A program made the translations under genes and the position numbers. From contig QEYB01001194.1 in the NCBI GenBank assembly GCA_017562135.1, forward strand, positions 62,001-126,000: DNA of 64,000 nt. Reading direction: 5' to 3'. This document shows, in pieces, positions 12,086 to 25,000 of the stretch. The DNA comes from Dipylidium caninum. Its lineage: Eukaryota; Platyhelminthes; Cestoda; Cyclophyllidea; Dipylidiidae. Under the pieces are notes generated by a model. The model was given only the letters and a program-made list of their open reading frames with translations. It was not told where the DNA came from and made no database searches. The stretch's first letter is position 1, and every line of letters starts with the position of its first letter.

Positions 12086-12399
12086 CTTTGGTGACAAATT
12101 AAATAATTCAAAAAAGGAAAATACATTGGCCCCTTATCTGTACGTAAAGTGAAGTTGTGGTGCACTCGTTTAGTCTCTCTTTTATTGAAAGAATATCATT
12201 TCTATGCAAGCCAAGATCTCCTAACTATCACGCAGTACATCATTAAGGCAGAGAAAAAAGCTGTTGAGAGAACTCGTAGGTGGGAAAAAGACTTACTTTT
12301 AAACTTTTTACGAAATGAAGGAAAACAGCCGACAGGCATTGTAAAAAAGTCTAGTAGTGTGTAACTGAAAGAGAGGAAAAGAAGTGAAACTGTCAACGG

Positions 12400-15300
12400 C
12401 AGCAGTAGGCGCTAGTAAACCAATTTCATTTTCTTCTCTGTTGCCAAAATTCTTTATACTTTAAGATGTGCATTTTAGTCTTTTAGGTAACACAATACAA
12501 CTGACATGAACTACCTACTTCCCACTAGAAACCACATCTGGGAAAGTTTATTAAATCTATCAACACTTGTATAATGTTCCCAAGATACAAATTTTACTAA
12601 GGCATTTATTTGATGCCAAGCTCCTGTTAACTTATGCATCGTTACCACGCTTAGCCTAAACACCAAAAAATTCCGTCGGTGGTTGTTTACGCGAATGCCT
12701 CCACCTTCTATTGTGCGGCCCTAGGCTTTGTTCGGTTTACGCGGCTTGACCTAAAGGTTGCATGCAACAGCCAACTGGGCAGGATTCTATACCAGTCTGT
12801 CTGTAATGTTACCGAAAGCCTGGATCACTACTTGCGGGTCTAACGCTGGGAACTTCGTAGCATCCGTAGTGTTTAAGATCTAACACCGCCCATATTCCAC
12901 TTCCCGGGCCAGAACTGTCGCACTATTGCAAATATAACAAGTTTTTGACTGTAGCTCCAAAAATGACTTGATATGTCAATTAGTCTAAATCACTGCTAGA
13001 ACACTTCAGTGCTAACTTGATCAGTCAGCTATAATTATGTTAATGAGCTTTAGAGTAAAAAGAGTAATATGGGTTAGTGAAAAGAGACAAGTAGTTTTAT
13101 GTGGAATGGCATAAGTGGAAGGAAACCTACCCTATTCACACTATTCACTGGAGGCACGTACAATCCGTGAACGCTAATGTTTTATAAGCTAGTGTTAGTT
13201 GTGTTGTTGAATAGCCAGCCAATCGCAGCCTCGGTGCTTGGCGCACATATCCGGCGGTTTTTTATAGGACGAATTCTTCTGCCAAATGAATACACCCTTT
13301 AGTCATTACACCGCGTTTCACCATGGCCTGGTGTAAGTAACTCTCCTAATTACCATAATAATCATTAGGAAAGTAGGCTGGAATTGAGAAAGAGGAGTAT
13401 TTCACTTCATTGGGCAAACTATTAAACTCAACTTTTCATTAGGTCCTGAAGAAACTTATGCTATTCGTATTTTCATTTGTTGTTTATATTAAAATGAGTG
13501 AGAGGAAAGTGTAGTACTACATAAAATGAAGAACATTTTCGAATGTAGAATTGAAATATTCGAGTAATCCGACAGATATGAAGGGGGGGAAATAAACGTT
13601 AGGGAATTCATGAAATTCACGACCTTAAGAGTTGTAGAAGCGTTTAGATTAAAGAGCGAAATATGAGAAAATGACATGAAGTAGTACCGAATGTCGGGTC
13701 ATGTGCGCATATATCGGTTAAGTGCTGACAAGTTTGTTAAAAGTAACTTGATGGTGGAACACTAAACGTCCTAATTTGTGGAAGTCGGGTTAGTAAAGGG
13801 AGAAATCCCAGGATATATTGCTAATTTTGCGGAATTATTTGTACTAACCTTATCACGTCACTGCCACTTAATCATACAGTCTGCAAACGGTGTTGGAGGA
13901 ATTTTGCCGTCCTTCTCCTTGTTCCACTCTCAACACTTATTACAAATATAGGCAAGACACGGGAATGTAAGGGAGTATTCGTGGGAAATTTGCATTTAGA
14001 TTCAGTTGGATCATTGAATGAATGGACAGACCATACACTCAAAATGTGAAGAGGAATAAAATGTCCAAAATAGGAGTTTCTTACAGATTTTCATTCTCCA
14101 TCTCCGAAATCTCGCTATCTATGAATTTTCTAGCCTAAAAGCGCTGAATTGCTTTTCCTTATGTTTGCTTCGGGTACAAACTGTCACTATAAATATAGAG
14201 GGACAAACATTCCTCTTTTCAACCTACCTCGAATGAGGAGTGAGTATTAATAATCCGAGTCCCATCCGTTGCATGTTGATCAACTGGAGGATAGTTTTTT
14301 CCCTGCGAATAGGACTATAAACGATTTGGTAATGATAGAAATCGCCAACAATGATACTCGACACGAGAGGTGCCCGTGAAGACGTAACAAGTCCATTTTA
14401 GTCTACCGTGTTTTACCATCTGTTAATAAGGCGTTGTGTCCCCTTTTGCCACAATTTTAAACGGTGCCGATGGAGTGTTCTTTATATTTATAAATTAAGT
14501 AAGACATCCGTTCTATTAAATTCCTAAGTTGCATACCAACTGATTAGCATGGTATTCCTTTTGGCAGGCCCCCAAGTTACCAGAATTTTAACATCACCAC
14601 TTTTAAAATGAAGTCAGGTCCATTGTATTCCCTTAACAGGAGACCATATTATTTCTCTTCTGGAAACTTTGAAAGCCGAAATATATGTTATTAAGTCCCA
14701 TATCTCTACAATAAAATAAATACGAGATTTAAGTTATGAAGATCCTAAACAATCACAATTTTGCACTTTAAGCTGTGAATAGCCGGCTTCTCAGCCAATT
14801 TATTCACCTAACCGAAATAGAAAATCTTACATTATCATACGTATAATAAAAATTGAATGAACTGAAATCGACGTTCGCTGATTTAGGAAACTTTTTGCGC
14901 CCACAATGCACGTGGGAAGTACTCAATTGGAAGATTCATTTCGGAAATTGAGCTACTTTTTTACCATATGAGTCTTGTTGAAATTGACTCCTCCTCACAC
15001 TGTGAAGGAATGGTAATCCATTCGAATTTAACCCCCTACAAAATGCTGACCAAATGGAACAATAACTAAAATAGAAGACAATCGACTTCCAAGAGTACTC
15101 CAATAAATTTCACTTATCTTCGAAGCCATATGGAATTTCTATTAATGAAGTGGCACATATTTGCTAGAATTAAAGGGAAATCCTGACATGTGGGAAGAAA
15201 TGCTCTAATGCCTTGGGTAACGTGTGGCAGAATGTCCTTAATTTTTATTGGTTTATGAAAATGAGTGGTTTGGATTGGTCCAAATTTGATCCAAAGTGAT

Positions 15301-15528
15301 AAAAATTCAAAAGGCAGTAAACCAGAAATAAGGAATGACAGATAATGCAAAGAGAGCGTCTACATACCCGAATCCCTTGCGCTTACGGTTAGGATTGACT
15401 TACTGATGGAGTATTAATGGTTTATTTTTACAAAAAAGCAATTCTACTCAACTTAACACTGTAAATTATTTGCTAGATTAAAAAAAATCAAAAGTTGCAA
15501 ACCTTGACAAAACATAAGACAGTTATGA
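12400..15528. other. intergenic stretch inside the IR1 unit, no gene seen
   Basis: AT-rich sequence with only short frames. A 70-codon plus-strand frame at 12149-12364 just before this stretch is Lys/Leu-rich but lacks an ATG start and was not accepted. Confidence 0.5.
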
Positions 15529-15659
15529 TCAAACGAAAAAGTGACAGGGGCAGACGCGGGAGGATTCACGCAAAGCACAGGTATGATTATCTGTGCCACT
15601 ATTGTGACAGTCATTCACTGTGTGACGAACACCAAAGTGCGTTTTAGTACAAACAAGCG

Positions 15660-16007
15660 ATGGTCGGCAGCCATTTTCGAACTGCTTTCTGCAAAATGGC
15701 AGGACGGAGAGTTCGCAACGCCTTAGTGGCCAATTCTTTGTTGTTTTCCGAGTATACGGCCGCCTGGCCATCCTGGTGTGATACATCTGACTACTTTTGC
15801 GTTGCTCTATTCGACACCTCGCCGTATCACCAATATCCACCTGAGGACCCATGCAGGACTGACGAAGAGCGGACAAACGTTTTGAACTACTGGGTCGACA
15901 TCCGCGAGTTGGACAGGAAAAAAAGACCGAAGAATAACTTTTACTGGTATCTACCGGAGGTGGACAAATTTGAGTACAAGCAACGGAACGGCTCGTTGAA
16001 GTATTAA
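15660..16007 (+). CDS. unrecognised 115-aa protein (antisense to a minus-strand frame)
   Basis: ATG at 15660 opens a 115-codon frame ending at TAA 16005-16007. The product is rich in Trp, Tyr, Asp and Glu, with segments such as EYTAAWPSWCDTSDYF and NNFYWYLPEVDKF that look like real protein rather than a shadow. No homologue is recognised. The opposite strand is also open through this whole region (15529-16731), so only one of the two readings may be coding here. If this one is right, the minus-strand gene must end or splice near 16010 and the two genes are convergent. Confidence 0.4.
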   Translation: MVGSHFRTAFCKMAGRRVRNALVANSLLFSEYTAAWPSWCDTSDYFCVALFDTSPYHQYPPEDPCRTDEERTNVLNYWVDIRELDRKKRPKNNFYWYLPEVDKFEYKQRNGSLKY

Positions 16008-16009
16008 AA

Positions 16010-16731
16010 TTGCAAACTGAAGGAGACGCCTTAACCTTCTGGGGCTTAACAGTCGTTAAAGGAACATCTCGAATCTTTTTGCACTCACTGAAGTGCCCTG
16101 CACAGCTGCAATGTCGGCGCTGTTTGATAAAAGTGCAGTGTTCAGCAGTCATGGGACAAAAGTAAGTACAGTTATTTAACGTATTCAAGCCCAATCTTTC
16201 CACAATACTTTGTCTGGCTCGAACACAATTACCTTCAGCGTTGAGACATTCAGTTTTACGGATAGGAGTATTAAGTTGGCATAGATATGCCTTTGTGGAA
16301 GGTGTAGCGAACGTTGTCGGTGTACGTGTTGATAAGCCAAAACTCTCGAACGGTTGAATGGGAGACCTCTCCAGCGGTTGATAATACGTACCCATTAATT
16401 CACCTCTAGTGTGGAGTTTTGAAGAATAACCTTTCGATGACAAAGCATTGGGCGAAATGTGGGCAAAGGTGGGTTGTGTATGTGGTACCAGGTATGGACA
16501 GGAACATCTCGGATAGGCGTTCCGCGCCATTTCGCGCTGTACCTCATCGTCTACAACCAGCGTGATTTCCACGCTGGAATATTGATTTTCCACGAAAGCA
16601 AAATTATTTACTGAAGGTTTTCGCCACACTTTTTCACCTAACAAATTGTAAGATGTTGTGTAAAATCTCCCTACCGCCCGCTTAATGTGTGTATCTGTGT
16701 CTGTCTGCTTGTCATCGCGGTAAAACTGCAT
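16010..16731 (-). CDS. exon of an unrecognised Cys-containing protein
   Basis: A minus-strand frame opens with ATG at 16731 and stays open to 15529 (400 codons). The part upstream of about 16010 has no competing plus-strand frame and looks coding. It has mixed composition with clustered cysteines, such as YPRCSCPYLVPH and CSCAGHFSECKK. The part below 16010 is rich in Arg, Cys and Ser and overlaps the opposing 115-codon frame, so the true exon end is uncertain. There is no signal peptide or recognised domain. It may belong to the same gene as the minus-strand exons at 17.4-18.2 kb, but I could not find the joining splice sites. Confidence 0.45.
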
Positions 16732-17433
16732 TCGAATAGTGAGATTAACTTTGTTCCCTCTCCTTCCATCCCTTCTCGGTCTTGCCTATTCTGCATGACC
16801 AAAATCCCTCAAGTGGTTTACCGTCCAGATACTTTATGTTGATTTAAATTATTCTTGGCTCAGAGTGTACATTTATCTTTAATGTTATTCCCTTCGGGCA
16901 TAATCCGCAAAAATACCTTGAAATGGGAAATGTAATGAACTTAGTGCATACGAGGCGCTGAAGGATACGAGTACGGGACTTTCTTTCACCTTGTCTACCC
17001 CGGAGAGAGAACGGAATTCATTAGCATTAATGCGTTGGTTGTTTAGCCTTGTGTTCTACCAAACTTCTCGATGCCAAGTTGACTAGTGGAGAGAAAACGG
17101 GAGATTGGAGGATTGGAGGAATGGGAATCATTTTATTCCTTAATTCCGAAATTTCCACAGTTGCTGACTTAATGATCCCTCTACTTAACGTCAACTCTGA
17201 AACGCCTCCACCCAACGGGTAAAGTGCGCACGATGGCACGAAATCATTCATATTTCTTGGTGGTTGCTCCCTATTTTAACCAAACTTTCCTGCTCCCAAC
17301 TTGTGGATAAGAGTATTGTAAATGGTACATAGGTGCAAAAGAATCTATATTGTACCCAACACATCAATCCAAGGAGACTGAACCGAAGTATATACTACTA
17401 AAAGCAATTAACGCAACATGAGACTTCATTTTC

Positions 17434-17775
17434 TTAATGTCTAAAAGGAAAAAGTGGAATCCCACAATTGTGATTTTGGCTCTCGATATGTCTTGGCAAC
17501 CGGCCAGAGCAGGGACAAGCCTTTTCAGTGTAAGTAAATGGGTTTCTAATTCCTCCACCTGATTGTCCGCAGGTCATACTGGCTGATTGATATGTATAAG
17601 GGAACTGCTTCTTCCAGACCTGATAGTAATCACTTGTTGTATTAATAGACGGTTGTTGATTGGGAAGTTTTCTCATGATGTGGTCGTACATTCGCAATGT
17701 AAGCATATTTCTAGTAATCTCGCGCATCGGCTCTTCACGCATCTTGCTCCCCCCTCCAAATGTCAAATCTTTCAT
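17434..17775 (-). CDS. possible exon of an unrecognised minus-strand gene
   Basis: ATG at 17775 opens a 113-codon frame with mixed, protein-like composition (MREITRNMLTLRMYDHIMRK, then DYYQVWKKQFPYTYQS). An in-frame TAG lies just upstream, so 17775 is either a true start or follows an acceptor (CGATAG). The final codons may run past the true donor. It lies between two other minus-strand candidate exons inside the IR1 unit. Confidence 0.4.
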   Translation of the reverse strand: MKDLTFGGGSKMREEPMREITRNMLTLRMYDHIMRKLPNQQPSINTTSDYYQVWKKQFPYTYQSASMTCGQSGGGIRNPFTYTEKACPCSGRLPRHIESQNHNCGIPLFPFRH

Positions 17776-17810
17776 CCTCTATCGATTAAAGTCACGTGGA
17801 GACACGAGAC

Positions 17811-18209
17811 TTAGTTGCGATTGCATGGACAGCCGTGGGCAGTCTGCTGTGAACATCCACAACCTGTGCCTTGGGGCTCAGTATTCGGCACCATCAAGGA
17901 ATCATTGCAGAAGGTAGCATAAGGAGCAGTGGCGGGGACTATAAGAGGACAAATTTCGGGTACAATGGTGCGATCGAATTTCTTCTCAAAAATAAAATCA
18001 TGCGCCTTATAAATGTTTTCCTTGAAACGGAACATAAATTGACGTCTGGGATAGTCCATGGTGGCACCACTGCGGAGGAATTGTCGAGCAATCCTGGCGG
18101 AATTATTGATCTTTTGACACATCACGTGAACAAAGTATCGATTAATGTAACAAATAGAAGTAAGGAATAAAAAGAGATTAAGCGTTGGCGATTTCTTATA
18201 AGTACGCAA
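17811..18209 (-). CDS. possible 5' exon of an unrecognised minus-strand gene
   Basis: The frame is open from 18209 to TAA at 17811. Plausible ATG starts lie within it, before CQKINNSARIARQFL and before DYPRRQFMFRFKENIYKA. The tail is Cys-rich (TGCGCSQQTAHGCPCNRN). The segment upstream of the ATG codons has a hydrophobic stretch but starts without ATG, so I do not call a signal peptide. It ends about 50 nt before the IR1 right arm begins. Confidence 0.4.
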   Translation of the reverse strand: MRTYKKSPTLNLFLFLTSICYINRYFVHVMCQKINNSARIARQFLRSGATMDYPRRQFMFRFKENIYKAHDFIFEKKFDRTIVPEICPLIVPATAPYATFCNDSLMVPNTEPQGTGCGCSQQTAHGCPCNRN

Positions 18210-18256
18210 TTCTCACTATTAAAAGTGAGTCGAATTCATAGTGCAACACTCATAGT

Positions 18257-19808
18257 CGATCGATTTCCAATTGCAATCTGATTGGAATCGATTAAGGGAC
18301 GATGTCAAACTTCATGCCAACTCCAAGGCTCATCTCTTCTGTCTACATCGTCTAGGTCCCAGAAGATCTCGATGAAGCACACTTGGCTTTCGGCGGTGTT
18401 GAATGGCACCAACGTGATTTCGATGTGCTTGCATGGAAACCGAGATGTTAGGCACAGGATCGACCTGTTTCAGTGACAAGAAGAAACCGATTACTTCCAC
18501 AACCGACAGGTGACCACAAAGCGCGAACCAATAGCCAATCGAGCAACCAACTCGGCATCCCTTCTTCCTCTCTCACTCTTTCTTCTTCCTTCCTTCCTCC
18601 CTCCCTTCCCTCCCTCCATCCCTCCATCCCTCCACCCACCCAATCATCCACCCAATCATCCATCCATCCATCCATACATCCATCCATCCATCCATCCATC
18701 CATCCATTCATCCACCCCCCTCTTCCTCTCGCCACATCTTGCCCCATCCCGCTGCCCCCCATCCAACCACCGACTTGCCAGCCAACCGACAGAACAACCA
18801 ACTGACTCACCGACCTCGACCTACCCCTATTCAAAACCGCTTTAGAAAGACATTATTTTTGTGCCTTCTCAATAAACCGCCTTGTTACAGCATCTCCACC
18901 GCCTCATCTCCTCACCACAGCACTGCTGGGATGCTCCCCACGAAGACGTTCCATCGCGTCTAATTATAGTCACCTTGACGAACACTGTGAAAAAGCCGAG
19001 CCTTTGACATTTGCTGACTGTGACTGCTGGCATGGAGTGTACTATAGCAGTGTGGAGTTGCAGCACGTAGTGGGAGGACGTGGAGAGAGCACCACGCACA
19101 CAGATGTTGTGTAGTGTGTGGGGAGACGTGTGTCATGCCATGGAGTCGTCGGGGAGATGCATGTGAATGGTGGGTAGTGAAGAGTATCTTCATATTCCTT
19201 CAAATTCACTTCGAATGGTGGTTGGTTGGTCGGTCGCGGGTAAGAAGTGACACCAGTCGGCAGAGGTAGATTGTGGAGGAGAAGCCGCGTGGCAGCCTTG
19301 ACGTGTGTCCCTCCACCTCAACACCCACTGTCGTAGTGCACGAGGCGAGAGTGTACTGGCCGTTGTTTGGTGAATAGTGGGAGGCGAGGAGGAGAGGTTG
19401 GTGTAATAGACGTCAGATATGTCGGCGCTATCATGCACTCAATCTATCTGGAAGGATTGATTAGCAGAGGCAGAAGAGGGAGAGTGTAGTAGAGGTGCAC
19501 AGTCTGCAGTCCTGGTGGTGGTGGTGGTGCTGATGCTGGTGCTGGTGACGGCGGGAAAGGTGGTCATTGATGATTCTCGACTATCTTTCAGCAATGAAGT
19601 GATAAATGGGTGGAGATGGTTGATCTCATTGCCTTGTATTCAATGTCCCGACACCCGAAATATGGTTGTTTCTTTGAGGTGCGACGGAGATATATTGTGA
19701 GGTGAGTTAATTTAGGAGGAGGAGGAGGAATCAGGTAGTGGGAGGCACAGTTGTTTACCATTCATTCTGGAAAGTAATCCACGCCCTCTCTCGGCGGCGG
19801 ATGTATTT
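18257..19808 (-). repeat. right arm of the ~1.5-kb inverted repeat (IR1)
   Basis: Reverse-complement partner of 7950-9420, separated from it by about 8.8 kb. The core (about 18869-19438) is essentially identical to the left arm. The inner 300 nt are about 90 percent alike by eye, and the outer 350 nt carry many substitutions and indels. The arm is slightly longer than its partner, partly because its CATC microsatellite is longer. Confidence 0.9.
18595..18720. repeat. (CATC)n / CCTCC microsatellite in IR1 right arm
   Basis: TCCTTCC and CCTCCATC units pass into a long CATC run and end in a short C run. Frames through it read as Pro/Ser/His/Ile repeats and are not genes. Confidence 0.9.
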
Positions 19809-22016
19809 AATGTTAAATATAAGAGAATCCCTAATACCCAGAATATTGTACGATTTACTGAATTTTCGATTTGAACGAACTTGAAGTTGATGCCTAATGC
19901 ATTCTCGATTCCATTTGGTGGCCAAAAATTTAATATGATCCCAGTGTTTCAATCGCTTTTTACTTAGGCTGAATAATGTGCTTCCCTGTGGTCCTTCTCC
20001 AATTTTTCGACAAACTTTGCCAATTTCAAGGTAGCCGCATTTGAAAATATATTTCCTTTCTTCATGTACCCACTTTTGTCGCTGCTAAGCATTTTGCCAA
20101 CTCAATAATAAATGTGTGCCTCTAATTTAACTGAGCATTAATCGCAATTATTGTTCATTTATAAATAGCCTAATATAAGTGTGAATGGATTCCTCTTCAC
20201 TGCGTTCTTTAAAGATGATTAAGAAATTTTGCTAAATTTGAGAAATGGGGCAAGTTTATCTCCAAATTTTATGCTCAATTTCTCATATTGTATATGTATC
20301 GGCATGTCAACAACAAAAGTACGCCAGTCGAAAACAAGGTTAAACCACTCTGTTGTGGAATGCCACGAAATTGGATCCCTGAATATAAACATCACAGGAT
20401 CATTCGCATACCCATGCGGAGGGGTCGGATACCCGCTTTTATTTAATCACTGAGCGGATGTTTATGCGTAACTCGATCGAACCTCAGTTTTGCGTGATAT
20501 AAAACAATGGTACTTGTTTGCCAAATCGTCAAAAAATTAGTCAAGCTTATGAAACTAAGGTCATTGAACTATCATTTACATGCACTTACTCATTTTTATT
20601 TGCATTTGTTTCTTGAGTGCTTATTATAAACTTACTGTTAATGTGTTTAATGTGGTAAAATGGGCTTAATTCGTTAGGGCCTTGCTATATGTCGGCAAAC
20701 CATAAGAGCGCAAATTTTATGACTATCCACTTTAGGTAGCACTTTAGCTTTAATGGCTAAAAGCCGTTGGGAAATTCGAGAAACTCTAGGTCTATCCCTC
20801 TCCCGCCTCGACTACACGTTCGCTTGTTAGCTAATCATTTTTAACTTTAAACTTGATAATTTAACTTCTTCAGTTTAACAGACTAGGATTTGTGGGATAT
20901 AAATCCATCATCAAATCCTATTATTCCAAGTTTCCCTCTTTATCCCAAATTTCATTGTCAGCATAAATTTCATGTCTTATGAAAACAGCTAAAACGATAT
21001 CACTCCTCGTGCTTACAGGTGCAGTTCATAGAAAACGCGTAATTCCATTTAACTTACAAGCATTAAATCCCGCTGGAATACACTAGAGGAATTGTATTTC
21101 AGTTGGTGGCCTATAAATGTGAACTTTCCCACCACATATTCCGAATGTTTTTTTTAATTTTTGTGGGTTAAGGGGTAGAGTCGAGCGATGGTCGTTACTT
21201 GATGCGACCCATATTTTCGATATTAATTAAGTGTCCAACTGACCATTTGTAATGCTTTAAATCACTTCAAGTTCTTTCGAAATAGTTTAAATTAGTGCGA
21301 TGCAGGAAAAGACACTGATGTTTTGAAAGTTCCTCACTTGTATAAGATTTAGCATACTAGTAATTTTTGGCTGATACAACATCGTGGATTTAAAGGCAGA
21401 TTGAAAACTACTGAGCAATTAAAATTTAAGAATGAGCGTGCTTATATAGGAGGGCTTGAAAAGCGCGTGCATTGTGGCAGCACTGCTTGAACCGAGTATG
21501 AATCAAGAAAACGCATCAAGACAAGGATGAAGTATGAAATTTTCGATCCATTCTAGGTAAAGAAGCTGTTTACCCGCGTGAAAATTGAGTTTGTTGATAC
21601 CGCAATATTTTAGTGTATGGGATCCTTCCAGTCCAGCCTCGTGGACTGAATGAAAATGAAAGTATGGGTTTATCATTAGTATCCCTTAGCTTTATTTCTA
21701 ACACGTCACAATTTGACAGAGGTGCACGCGACTAATTCTGATTGTGCCTGGAGTAAATAAACTTGTTGAATGAATGCGTTCCTTAACCCCCAAAAAGATG
21801 CAGTGTAATTAATTAAAAATGTTATTGTATTTGCAAGCATACGATTTTTCATTTGGTATGTAGGCAATACAACCATAATATTCAAAATGTTCTTGTTTTA
21901 ATCTACAAAATGGATCACCGAACACATTGTCCGCAAAGGAGCTACCGCCTCTATTAAATTCATTGGTCGATTTTAACCCTTTACTTGTTGTGTAGCTTCG
22001 GGTGATATAGAGTCAT
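19809..22016. other. intergenic stretch upstream of the FAM13-type gene
   Basis: No frame of convincing composition. An acceptor-like GATATAG lies a few bases before the proposed FAM13 ATG, so 5' untranslated or upstream exons could be hidden here. Confidence 0.5.
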
Positions 22017-25000
22017 ATGGAGAGAATCGTTCAGAGACTCAATAGCCCCTTATTAAAAAGAAAATCCTTAACTGATAGGAGCCGCAACTTTGGTGTCCCT
22101 CTTAAAGCCCTCCTCTACAAAAAGACTGTACTGGTGCCTCGCATTGTCGAGAATATCTGCAATTTTATACTAACCTACGGCTTGCGGACAGAGGGCCTCT
22201 TTCGAGTTAATGGAAATACCAAAGCGATTGCAAGCTTGAAGGCGCAGTTTGATATTACAAGTGCTAATGATCTTAATGAATCTGATTACGAAGATATACA
22301 CGCAATATGTGGCGTACTTAAACTGTTTCTAAGAGAAATTCCCGAAGGTCTTATTCCAGATGCCCCTACCAGACAGACCGTTAAAGTAACCCTCAAATTA
22401 CCTGTGTTTTGTGTTCACTGATTTTTCATTCACCAATAATCATTTCCCTGATTCCAGATCATGGACCAGCTGAAAGATGACAAAGCACGATGCGTATTAA
22501 AGTTGCGGAATGTTGTGATGAATTTGCCAGAGGAAAATTTTAATCTTCTTCGATACATTTGCCAATTCCTTCGAGACCTTGTCGCCAATGAGGCCTTGAC
22601 GAAAATGTCTTCAGCTAATCTAGGCATTGTTTTTGGTCCTTGTCTTTTTAAATGCGGCCTTGGCGTACATGTGAGTGGTGTCGCGTTTTTAACATAGTTT
22701 TCATGTTTCTCTAGCATGCTCACTCTTATTGCGTAATTATTGTCTTATTTTTGCCTATTTGTTGGGTGGAATTATGTTCATTTGGCTGGGACCTTGATTT
22801 TTATAAACCATTCTGCTTTTTGAAAGCAAACGAAAGCACGGATTTACCACTATTAATTGCCATCTGGTTGCTATCCTGGTGCCAAGAACGATCGATTTTA
22901 TTAGCCCTTCTTTGTTTTCATACTTAGTTATGATGACACGCTCGTTTTAGGGTCAAATGCTAACAGCGCTTTTGCTCTCCTTTTTCATGCATACATTAAT
23001 GGGGTTTTGTCCGTTGTCTTTCTGCATATATTAATATTCCCCCTTTCTTTGCTCTCCAGAAAATTACCATCTTATAACGACCTCAGTCTAATGAATAGTC
23101 AATTCTATTTATTTGGCTTCTTTTATTTGAGGTAAAAATTTGTACCGCTCTTGTACAAGTAAGCTTGGGGTTCAATAACGGCCGTTATTTTTTTGTAGGT
23201 TTTATGATGGAATTTTTGGCTCTTTACTGTTTTTATACTTGAAAATAACTTCAATGTTTTTCCTAAAATAAAATTCAACGACTTTTGGTCTTCCCTCCGG
23301 CCTCTTTTTGTCTTCATACATGTATACTTGCTTGTCGGCCTCTTAATCATTTCCATATTTATGTCTTTCTTCCTCCCTCTCCCTGTAGACGATTTGTTAA
23401 TTGTGTAATTAAGTCCATGTTTCTCTGAAGGTAGTGGCTGCGACTTTGCTTTGATCACTTCTTTACATAATGTTTTATGTTCACTGCGTATTCTGAATAG
23501 AGTCGGGATTTTAAACTATATTGTAATGAAACTCGTTTGATTTCTAAAATTTAACAATCATTACTACCGTTCCATTTTGTCATATTTTTCTTTTTTACCC
23601 AGTTTGTCGTTATACAAATATTTTGGATTTCTTGATCATTTATTTTCAAAATATAATTGCGACGGAACTAAAATCGACCCTATACTTTTTAATTTGCTTA
23701 CCCACGATTCACGCAACGAGCACAATACTTCCGTATTTCGTTTCATGCTATTTTCTTTCTTCCCTTCACTGCAATGTTAGGCACCTCTTTTTACTCATTG
23801 TCAATGTCCATAACCTTATCATTTTTTTTGGTTTTAGTTCCATTAAATTTTCCCTGCTTTCGTTAATCCTTTCTATAGATTTTTACCCGGGTAGTGCTAT
23901 TCTAGAATATTTAATTTAGCTTCTATTTGTGTTTAACACCAAAGCGATATTGCAATAAAGAAATTTGGTCATTAGCTGATTTTCAGCGGTGACTGTACAA
24001 GTAGCCTGTGAGAGATAGTTGCAATTCCCTTGTTTGTAAAAATACGCCCTTAATAAGTGCTTTTGAGCGTGTTCTTTGAGTGAGTAATTGGGCATATTTT
24101 GCAACTGCTCTGCTTTGAAGATTTACTATATTTCCGTATTCTGACTTTCTTTTTGTCTGTTATGCAAATCCGAACAAATAGATTGTGTTTAGGTAGATAC
24201 GAAAGTTTCTCATTTTTGTAAGTAGGTCACTGGGAAGGCGAATAAGGACTCGGACGAAACCTTGAAACAAAGCATTGAGGTGGACTGATATTTTTTCTTA
24301 TGAGTTTACTTGTGGATCACATGCCGACATATCATCGCCGCCGCTTTTAATTTTGGCAGAAGTTCCTGAAAATGCCCATTCTCACCTAAATTAGAATATT
24401 TGAGCATCTTAATATTTACTCGCGTGGTATGTTAAACTGAGTTAGTGTTATATAAGTCAACGTATTAGACGAACAGTTTGTGCTTCCTGGGAACCATTTG
24501 GGGTGAAATATCTCACAAATGCACTTTTTAGAATGTCTTCTGGCATAAATAAATGTAGGCAATACAAAATGGCGTAATTAGCGGCCATTGGCGGATAATG
24601 TGAACAAAGCATTAAGAAATCGGCTTGTCTTTGATTTTTTTAATTTATCACCAATTTCGGGAAAAAATTTCTTTTAGCTGCCAATTCCGGGAATTATTCC
24701 AATGAATTAAAGATTAATTAGTCCAAAAGTTACCCATTGTAGGTTGATTTAATTAGTGTATGTCAATTTGATTTCGCCCGGCCTTGGTACGCCATGCCTG
24801 ATTCTTTCAACGTAAAACATTTTTCTTTTCTCTTTAGGGTCTCAGGCAACAAAATCTTTCTAACCTTGCAACTACATACTTCATCACATACTTCGAAAGT
24901 GTATTCTCCAATTCTCAAGCCGTTAGCAACAGTGTACATCAGTCCGGACTGTTGAAATCAGCCAACAGCTTAAATAGCCTTCTCCAGCGACGTCGACGTG

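Noticed and set aside
12149..12364. Lys/Leu-rich 71-codon plus-strand frame
   Set aside because: Begins at GTG rather than ATG, no family, no supporting splice site; possible but unsupported.
7950..19808. IR1 unit as a Maverick/Polinton or classical DNA transposon
   Set aside because: No DNA polymerase, integrase, ATPase or transposase reading inside and no target-site duplication seen at the ends.
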